In this document: piece after piece, positions 1-4,312 of the stretch
How positions within the stretch are numbered: position 1 is the first letter of the stretch
How the letters are laid out: each line of letters begins with the position of its first letter
DNA from: Umezawaea sp039922235
GTDB taxonomy: Bacteria > Actinomycetota > Actinomycetes > Mycobacteriales > Pseudonocardiaceae
DNA length: 16,390 bases
NCBI GenBank assembly: GCA_039922235.1
Contig: JBDSAJ010000053.1
Coordinates: forward strand, 1-16,390
Direction of reading: 5' to 3'
The notes under the pieces: generated by a model
Seen by the model: only the letters and a program-made list of their open reading frames with translations
Databases searched by the model: none
What the model was told of the DNA's origin: nothing
Translations under genes and position numbers: made by a program

Positions 1-177
1 GGGGCACCCACGGTGGCCGACGTCCTCACCCTGGTGCACGAACGGCACGGCGAACCACTGGCCCGCGTCCTCGCGGCGGCCAGCTTCCTGCTCGACGGCG
101 TGGCCGTGCGCGACCGCGGCGTCCAGGTGCCGTCCGGCGCACTGCTGGACGTGCTGCCACCGTTCGCCGGCGGCTGA
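1..177 (+). CDS. moaD: MoaD-like molybdopterin synthase small subunit (3' end only)
   Basis: Frame 1 is open from the window edge to TGA at 175-177, giving 58 residues; the start lies outside the window. The visible part ends in LLDVLPPFAGG. The hydrophobic strand followed by a terminal Gly-Gly is the hallmark of the MoaD/ThiS ubiquitin-like sulfur carriers. In this family the last glycine is activated as an acyl-adenylate and becomes a thiocarboxylate that donates sulfur to precursor Z within MPT synthase (with MoaE). The partner MoaE is encoded as a fusion at 7011-7937, and MoaC at 7934-8416, which favours MoaD over ThiS. By analogy with mycobacteria, moaA probably lies just upstream, outside the window. 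ThiS or another ubiquitin-like carrier cannot be fully excluded from this fragment. Confidence 0.8.
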   Translation, partial: GAPTVADVLTLVHERHGEPLARVLAAASFLLDGVAVRDRGVQVPSGALLDVLPPFAGG

Positions 178-206
178 TCCCCCGCGCTCGGTCACGCGCT
201 CGGTGA

Positions 207-268
207 GAGGTCCCCCGTTGGGATGGGCCCCCGGATTCGAGGGTACGGCGGGGGTCCGACAATTCCCG
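207..268 (+). repeat. 62-nt direct repeat, copy A
   Basis: This copy aligns without gaps to 348-409. Shared blocks include GAGGTCCCCC, TGGGCCCCCG, TACGGC and GACAATT. The segment can fold as GGGCCCCCG (225-233) against CGGGGGTCC (249-257) with one G-U pair. It lies between two convergent genes. A direct repeat of GCGCTCGGT (184-192 and 196-204) sits just upstream. It is probably a member of a dispersed intergenic repeat family, but only two copies are visible here. Confidence 0.75.
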
Positions 269-347
269 CGCAGTCACCACCGCTGCCTCAAACCGCGGAT
301 CTACCGCCCCTCAAGCTCGACATCCGCGAACCCAGACACACCGAACC

Positions 348-409
348 GAGGTCCCCCTCTGGAGTGGGCCCCCGAAATCGACTCTACGGCCGAGGTCTGA
401 CAATTTCGG
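348..409 (+). repeat. 62-nt direct repeat, copy B
   Basis: This is the second copy of the element at 207-268, offset by exactly 141 nt. Differences from copy A are spread over all three codon positions. The 3' half of this copy contains a perfect 8-bp inverted repeat (371-378 and 403-410) that copy A does not keep. It ends 11 nt before the stop codon of the convergent regulator gene. Confidence 0.75.
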
Positions 410-414
410 GTTTT
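371..414 (+). terminator. Candidate terminator inside repeat copy B
   Basis: CCCGAAAT (371-378) pairs perfectly with ATTTCGGG (403-410) across a 24-nt loop and is followed directly by TTTT (411-414). This is terminator-like for plus-strand transcripts leaving moaD, though the loop is long. The region lies tail to tail between moaD and the minus-strand regulator. Confidence 0.4.
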
Positions 415-420
415 CGCAGT

Positions 421-3129
421 TCAGGCGCCGTCCAGTAGGGCGCGAACCTCGGCGGCTTCGTGGGCGCCCAGCCGCTCGAACTCCGCCAGTGCCCGTGTCC
501 AGCACTCCACCGCGGCCTGCTCGTCGCCCATTGCCCGGTGCGCCCGTCCCAGCCCGGCCAACGCGTGCGCCTCGCCGATGCGCCGCCCGGTTCGCCTGCT
601 GAGGTCCAGCGCCTCCTGCCCGACCCGCACCGCTTCGGCCACCTCGCCGCGCGCCAACCGCACGGCCGCCAGTTCGGCCAGCACCCGTGTGCGGCGGACG
701 TGCAACTGGCCGCTCGTGGCGGCCTCGTCGGCATCCCGCGCGTGGCCCAGTGCGGCTTCCAGGTCGCCGAGTTGCCGGTGGGTGGCGGCCAGCCCCAGGT
801 TGGCGTCGACGTTGCCGCGGCGGTAACCCGTCTCGGCGCTGATGCCGAGCGCCCCGCAGTGGTAGCGCGCGGACTCCAGCGGTTCGCCGAGTGCGCGGTG
901 CACGCGTCCCAGCGTGTTGCGGGAGTCGACCTCGCCCTTGCTGTCGCCCGCCCGCGTCGCCAGGTCGAGGCCCTCGCGTGCGCGGGTGAGTGCCGCGTGC
1001 GGGCGGCCGAGGTCGAGTTCGACGTTGGCCATGCTGTCGGTGCCGCCCGCGCGGAAAACGAGGCCGACGCTGACGGTTTCGTGCAGGGCCAGCGCTTCGG
1101 CCAGGTGCCGCTCGGCTTGTGGCAGGTCGCCGATGAGGTAGTGGGTGTCGCCGACGTGGGCGGTCGCGAAGGCGATGCCGTACGCCAGGTCGTTCTCCAC
1201 CGAGATCCGCAGCACCTCCAGCACGTGCTCCATGCTGCGGTCCAGCGGGCCGAGGTCGATGTGGACGCCCGCCAGGTTGAACAGGGTGGGCGCCTGCCGG
1301 ACGGGTGGCTCGGACCGCTTGAGGGACAGGGACTCGCGGAGGTTGGCGGCGGCCGCGTCCAGTCTGCCGAGGTCCCATTCCACGATGCCGGCATTGGACA
1401 GCACCGCGCTCACGTCCAGCGGTGTGCCGACCTCGCGGGCCAGTTCCAGTGCCTTGGCGAACTCGTCGACGGCCAGCGCGAGCCTGCCGCCGCGCCAGTG
1501 GGCCAGTGCCAGGCCGCGGCGGGCGATGAACTCGCCGTAGCGGTCCGTCGCCGCGGCCTCCAGTGCGGCCTCCGACGCGGTGAGCCAGTCCGAGAGGTGG
1601 CCGTGGAAGTAGAAGTAGCCACGGGCCAGGTCGGTGAGGAGCCAGGCCACCTCCGGGCGGCCGAACCGCGCGGCGCGGACGGCCGTCGCGACCAGGGTGG
1701 CGCGCTCGGCGTCGAACCAGGCCAGTGCGTCCTCCGGCTCCTCGACGACCGGGACGGTGTCGGGGACGTCGACGCGGTGGAACTCCGGGTTGAGCGCGCG
1801 GCCCGCGGCCAGTGTCGCGCCCAGCAGGTGGTCGAGGAAGCCGCCCAGCGGGTCGGGTTCGGTCATGCCCGCGGCGTAGAGGCGCAGCAGGTCGTGCATC
1901 AGGTAGCGGCCCGGTGCCGGGTGCTGCACGAGGTTCGCGCCGAGCAGCACGTCGAGCAGCCCGCGGGCGTCCGACCCCAGCACCGCGCCCGCCGTCGCCA
2001 CGCCGAAGTCCGGGCCGGGCACGTGGCCGAGCCTGCGGAACAGGCGCTGGGCGTCGGCGGGCAGTGCCCGGTAGGAGAGGTCGAACGCGCGGCGCACGGC
2101 GATGTCCCCGTCGACCGACAGGGCCGTGAGGCGGTCGGTGTCGCGGAGTTCCGCGGCGTAGTCCGCCACGTCGTCGGCGTAGCGGCCCGCGAGGTTCGCG
2201 CCCGCGATGCGCAGCGCCAGCGGCAGCCGCCCGCAGAGCCCCACCAGTTCGTCGACCGCGGCGGACGCCTCGTCCGTCAACTCCTTGCCGATCATGCCGC
2301 CCAGCAGGTCGCGGGCGTCCTCGTCGGCGAGTTCGCCGACCTCCACCTGGTGGACGCCCGGCACGGCCGCGAGGTCGTGCCTGCTGGTCACCAACGTCAC
2401 GCAGCCCGGCACGTCGGGTCGCAGCGGTCGCAGCACCTCCTCGGTGGCGTTGTCCAGCAGCACGAGCACGCGCTTGCCCTCCAGCGCGGCCCGGTAGGCC
2501 TCCACCTGGTCGTCCAACCGCACCGGGATCGCGTCCGGCGGTGTGCCCAGCGCGCGCAGGAACCGCGACAGCACCCGCTCCGGCGCCACGGGTTCGCCCG
2601 GCGCGTAGGCCCGCAGGTCTCCGTAGAGGCTGCCGTCGGGATAGCGGGACCGCAGCCGGTGCGCGGTGTGCACGGCGAGCGCGGTCTTGCCGATGCCCGG
2701 TGGGCCGGACAGCACGAGCACCGGCGCGGTGGCCGCGGTCAGCTCGGCGACCTGCTCCTGCCTGCCGACGAAGTCCGGCAGGTCCGCCGGGAGCTGCGAC
2801 GGGCCGGGTGGCGGGGCGGCAGGCGGGGCGAGCGCGTCGACGTCCTCGCGCGGCACGCGCAGCCGGTACCCGCTGGGTTCGGTGGTGATGAGGTCCGGCA
2901 CGCCGACGAGGTGGCGCAGCCTCAGCACGGCGGCCTGCACGGCGCGGCGCGGGTTCGCGGGCGGCCCGTCAGGCCACATCCGCTCGACGAGGACGGCCAT
3001 CCGCACGGGCTGGTCGGCGTCCATCGCGAGCGCGGTGACCAACGCCGCGAGCCGGTCGCCCACGACGTCGATCCGGCGGCCGTCGACGACGATCCCCGGC
3101 TTGCCGAGGACCTTGACTTCGACGCGCAC
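421..3129 (-). CDS. AfsR-like STAND regulator without BTAD domain (wHTH-NB-ARC-TPR)
   Basis: The protein has 902 residues when read from GTG at 3129. Residues 1-95 look like an OmpR/SARP winged helix (VKVLGKPGIV start; SGYRLRV near 86-92). A short Pro/Ala linker (100-117) leads straight to an NB-ARC ATPase. This has Walker A GPPGIGKT at 142-149, Walker B VLVLLDN at 221-227, LVTSR at 246-250, GRLPLAL at 300-306 and a classic MHD at 411-413. The remaining half is helical and TPR-like. The BTAD domain that normally follows the winged helix in SARP/AfsR proteins is absent. GTG at 3198 is in frame, but its 23 extra residues precede the conserved domain start, and a TACGAT -10 sits 6 nt before GTG 3129, so the shorter start is preferred. 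The predicted role is a cytoplasmic signal-dependent transcription activator; its targets are unknown. Confidence 0.85.
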   Translation of the reverse strand: MRVEVKVLGKPGIVVDGRRIDVVGDRLAALVTALAMDADQPVRMAVLVERMWPDGPPANPRRAVQAAVLRLRHLVGVPDLITTEPSGYRLRVPREDVDALAPPAAPPPGPSQLPADLPDFVGRQEQVAELTAATAPVLVLSGPPGIGKTALAVHTAHRLRSRYPDGSLYGDLRAYAPGEPVAPERVLSRFLRALGTPPDAIPVRLDDQVEAYRAALEGKRVLVLLDNATEEVLRPLRPDVPGCVTLVTSRHDLAAVPGVHQVEVGELADEDARDLLGGMIGKELTDEASAAVDELVGLCGRLPLALRIAGANLAGRYADDVADYAAELRDTDRLTALSVDGDIAVRRAFDLSYRALPADAQRLFRRLGHVPGPDFGVATAGAVLGSDARGLLDVLLGANLVQHPAPGRYLMHDLLRLYAAGMTEPDPLGGFLDHLLGATLAAGRALNPEFHRVDVPDTVPVVEEPEDALAWFDAERATLVATAVRAARFGRPEVAWLLTDLARGYFYFHGHLSDWLTASEAALEAAATDRYGEFIARRGLALAHWRGGRLALAVDEFAKALELAREVGTPLDVSAVLSNAGIVEWDLGRLDAAAANLRESLSLKRSEPPVRQAPTLFNLAGVHIDLGPLDRSMEHVLEVLRISVENDLAYGIAFATAHVGDTHYLIGDLPQAERHLAEALALHETVSVGLVFRAGGTDSMANVELDLGRPHAALTRAREGLDLATRAGDSKGEVDSRNTLGRVHRALGEPLESARYHCGALGISAETGYRRGNVDANLGLAATHRQLGDLEAALGHARDADEAATSGQLHVRRTRVLAELAAVRLARGEVAEAVRVGQEALDLSRRTGRRIGEAHALAGLGRAHRAMGDEQAAVECWTRALAEFERLGAHEAAEVRALLDGA

Positions 3130-3135
3130 GGATTG

Positions 3136-3141
3136 ATCGTA
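3136..3141 (-). promoter_or_regulatory. Candidate -10 element for leaderless regulator mRNA
   Basis: On the minus strand this reads TACGAT, fits TANNNT, and ends 6 nt before GTG 3129. No Shine-Dalgarno site precedes that GTG. This is the geometry of a leaderless actinobacterial transcript. A convincing -35 hexamer is not visible. Confidence 0.4.
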
Positions 3142-3189
3142 TGCACGGCGCGGACCCAGTGACAGGTCTTCCACGAGTGGAGCAACGGC

Positions 3190-3205
3190 GTGAGGCACGC
3201 CTCAC
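3190..3205. promoter_or_regulatory. 16-bp palindrome, possible operator
   Basis: GTGAGGC and GCCTCAC form perfect 7-bp arms separated by AC. If the regulator transcript starts at 3129, the palindrome is centred about 70 bp upstream of it, a plausible site for an activator or for autoregulation. It overlaps the alternative GTG start at 3198. No known consensus was matched. Confidence 0.35.
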
Positions 3206-3306
3206 TTAGGGTGATCCATCTCGATTGATCTCGGAATGGAAACGAGCAGGTAACGGCCCGCTGAGCTGGAAGAATAGCGAGATATTAGGCCAGTCGGCAG
3301 TGTTAC

Positions 3307-3322
3307 CGTGATTTGAGTCACA
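3307..3322. promoter_or_regulatory. CRP/Cmr-type cAMP-receptor-protein box
   Basis: The sequence CGTGATTTGAGTCACA matches the CRP consensus TGTGA-N6-TCACA at 9 of 10 fixed positions, with perfect GTGA-N6-TCAC half sites. It is centred about 55 bp upstream of the predicted rpfA transcription start. In M. tuberculosis the CRP homologue Rv3676 is known to activate rpfA from an upstream site, which makes the match more credible here. Confidence 0.65.
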
Positions 3323-3333
3323 GCTCGAATCGT

Positions 3334-3362
3334 TTGGGGTTCTCGCGCCGATTACGTACGGT
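3334..3362 (+). promoter_or_regulatory. Candidate sigma70-type promoter of rpfA
   Basis: TTGGGG (3334-3339) and TACGGT (3357-3362) are separated by 17 bp, putting the transcription start near 3369. The CRP-type box lies at a suitable upstream distance. The -35 matches only the TTG core, so this is a moderate call. Confidence 0.45.
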
Positions 3363-3399
3363 CGCTAATCGACTGGCCCGAACCAGTCACGAGCTACAC

Positions 3400-3524
3400 C
3401 GGGAGACCGAGCACCGCGCCCTGTCCAGCGGCCCCCCGGAACACAACCCCGAGCGAGAAATCCCGCCGGACAGGGGCTGAGGAACGTGACCGGGCCCGAA
3501 CCCCGAGTTCCTCGTGCAGGTGCT
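3400..3524 (+). ncRNA. Probable c-di-AMP (ydaO/yuaA-type) riboswitch leader of rpfA
   Basis: The leader has a closing helix AGCACC (3410-3415) with GGTGCT (3519-3524). An inner helix pairs CCTGTCC (3420-3426) with GGACAGG (3468-3474). It also contains ydaO-like unpaired blocks, with GGAACACA near 3438-3445 and CCCGAACCC at 3495-3503, followed by CTCGTGCAGG near the end. These resemble, imperfectly, the conserved GGGGAACC, GGUGAAUC and CCGAACCC...CUCGUAGGCG segments of the class. Actinobacterial rpf genes are well known to carry this riboswitch. The aptamer boundaries are approximate and the GGUGAAUC block is degenerate (GCGAGAAATCC). Confidence 0.5.
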
Positions 3525-3532
3525 GGTGGACC

Positions 3533-4195
3533 GTGAGGAAAATGATTTCTAACCGAGGCAAGCACAGCAAGCTGTCCAGTACCGCTCGCAGCATCGCCAA
3601 GGTGGCAGTGGCAGGCATCATCGTTGGTGCGCCGCTCAGCATGGCCGCAGGAACCGCCCAGGCCCAGGGCAGCGTGGACTGGGACGCCGTCGCGCAGTGC
3701 GAGAGCGGTGGCAACTGGGGCATCAGCACCGGCAACGGCTACTACGGTGGCCTGCAGTTCTCGCCGAGCACGTGGGCCGCCAACGGCGGTTCCGGTTCGG
3801 CTGCGGGCGCCTCGCGTGAAGAGCAGATCCGCGTGGCCGAGAACGTGCTGCAGTCGCAGGGCATCAACGCGTGGCCGGTCTGCGGCCAGAAGGGCCTCGG
3901 CGGCGGCGGTGCCCCCGTCGCGAAGCAGCCCGCCCCGAAGCAGGCGACCCCGGCCCCGACCCAGCAGCGGACCGCTCAGGCGCCCGTCCGCCAGCAGGCC
4001 CCGGCCCCGGTCGTGCTCGCCCTGCCGACCAGCAACGACAACGGTGACTACGAGGTCAAGGCGGGCGACAGCCTGTCCAAGATCGCGGAGGAGCTGAAGG
4101 TCGAAGGCGGCTGGCAGAAGCTGGCCGAGCTGAACAAGTCGACCATCCCCTCGCCGGACCTGATCACCCCCGGCATCAAGATCCTCACCAAGTAA
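3533..4195 (+). CDS. rpfA: Resuscitation-promoting factor, secreted Rpf-LysM protein
   Basis: The 220-residue protein is exported and cleaves peptidoglycan in a lytic-transglycosylase-like way, promoting regrowth or germination of dormant cells. Residues 1-44 form a signal peptide with a basic start, a hydrophobic core from about 21 to 39, and an AQA cleavage site. The Rpf domain spans about 48-120 (VDWDAVAQCESGGNW; catalytic Glu57; paired Cys56 and the Cys of WPVCGQKG). A Pro/Gln/Ala linker (121-172) joins it to a C-terminal LysM cell-wall-binding domain (173-220, YEVKAGDSLSKIA). GTG at 3533 is taken as the start, with a weak CAGGTG upstream. ATG at 3542 is an alternative that would remove three residues. 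The gene has its own promoter and leader and is followed by strong hairpins, so it is probably monocistronic. Confidence 0.93.
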   Translation: MRKMISNRGKHSKLSSTARSIAKVAVAGIIVGAPLSMAAGTAQAQGSVDWDAVAQCESGGNWGISTGNGYYGGLQFSPSTWAANGGSGSAAGASREEQIRVAENVLQSQGINAWPVCGQKGLGGGGAPVAKQPAPKQATPAPTQQRTAQAPVRQQAPAPVVLALPTSNDNGDYEVKAGDSLSKIAEELKVEGGWQKLAELNKSTIPSPDLITPGIKILTK

Positions 4196-4201
4196 GACCT
4201 G

Positions 4202-4220
4202 GCTCGACCCCCGGTCGAGC
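4202..4220 (+). terminator. First hairpin after rpfA
   Basis: GCTCGACC and GGTCGAGC are perfect 8-bp arms around a CCC loop, starting 7 nt after the rpfA stop codon. No U-tract follows. It probably acts with the larger hairpin just downstream. Confidence 0.6.
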
Positions 4221-4227
4221 GACGGAC

Positions 4228-4270
4228 CAGGAACCCCCAACCGCTCTCCCCCAGCGGACGGGGGTTCCTG
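4228..4270 (+). terminator. Main rpfA terminator
   Basis: CAGGAACCCCC (4228-4238) pairs perfectly over 11 bp with GGGGGTTCCTG (4260-4270). A second 5-bp helix, CCGCT/AGCGG, stacks inside it. A U-tract is lacking, as is common in high-GC actinobacteria. It separates rpfA from the regulator gene that starts 43 nt later on the same strand. Confidence 0.75.
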
Positions 4271-4312
4271 CCGTCCTCAGCAGTGGATCTTCGCGGCGTA
4301 GATGATGTAGCC

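Larger units (their letters stand above)
3130..3532. other. Divergent regulatory region between the BTAD-less regulator and rpfA
   Basis: These 403 bp hold no convincing gene apart from the optional N-terminal extension of the regulator. From left to right there is a candidate leaderless promoter for the regulator, a 16-bp palindrome, about 100 bp in which I see nothing, a CRP-type box, a -35/-10 pair, and a structured leader of about 160 nt ahead of rpfA. Confidence 0.7.

Noticed and set aside
203..400. Small plus-strand frame with two similar peptides RGPPLxWAP
   Set aside because: The similarity comes from the 62-nt DNA repeat spaced by a multiple of three; changes are not biased to third positions and there is no ribosome site.
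460..3162. A 900-codon open frame on the plus strand opposite the BTAD-less regulator
   Set aside because: It is the GC-rich antisense shadow of a gene with clear wHTH, NB-ARC and TPR motifs, and its translation has no recognisable domain and biased low-complexity composition.
3195..3222. Possible IdeR/DtxR iron box around CCTCACTTAGGGTGATCC
   Set aside because: It lacks the dyad and most consensus positions of TTAGGTTAGGCTAACCTAA.
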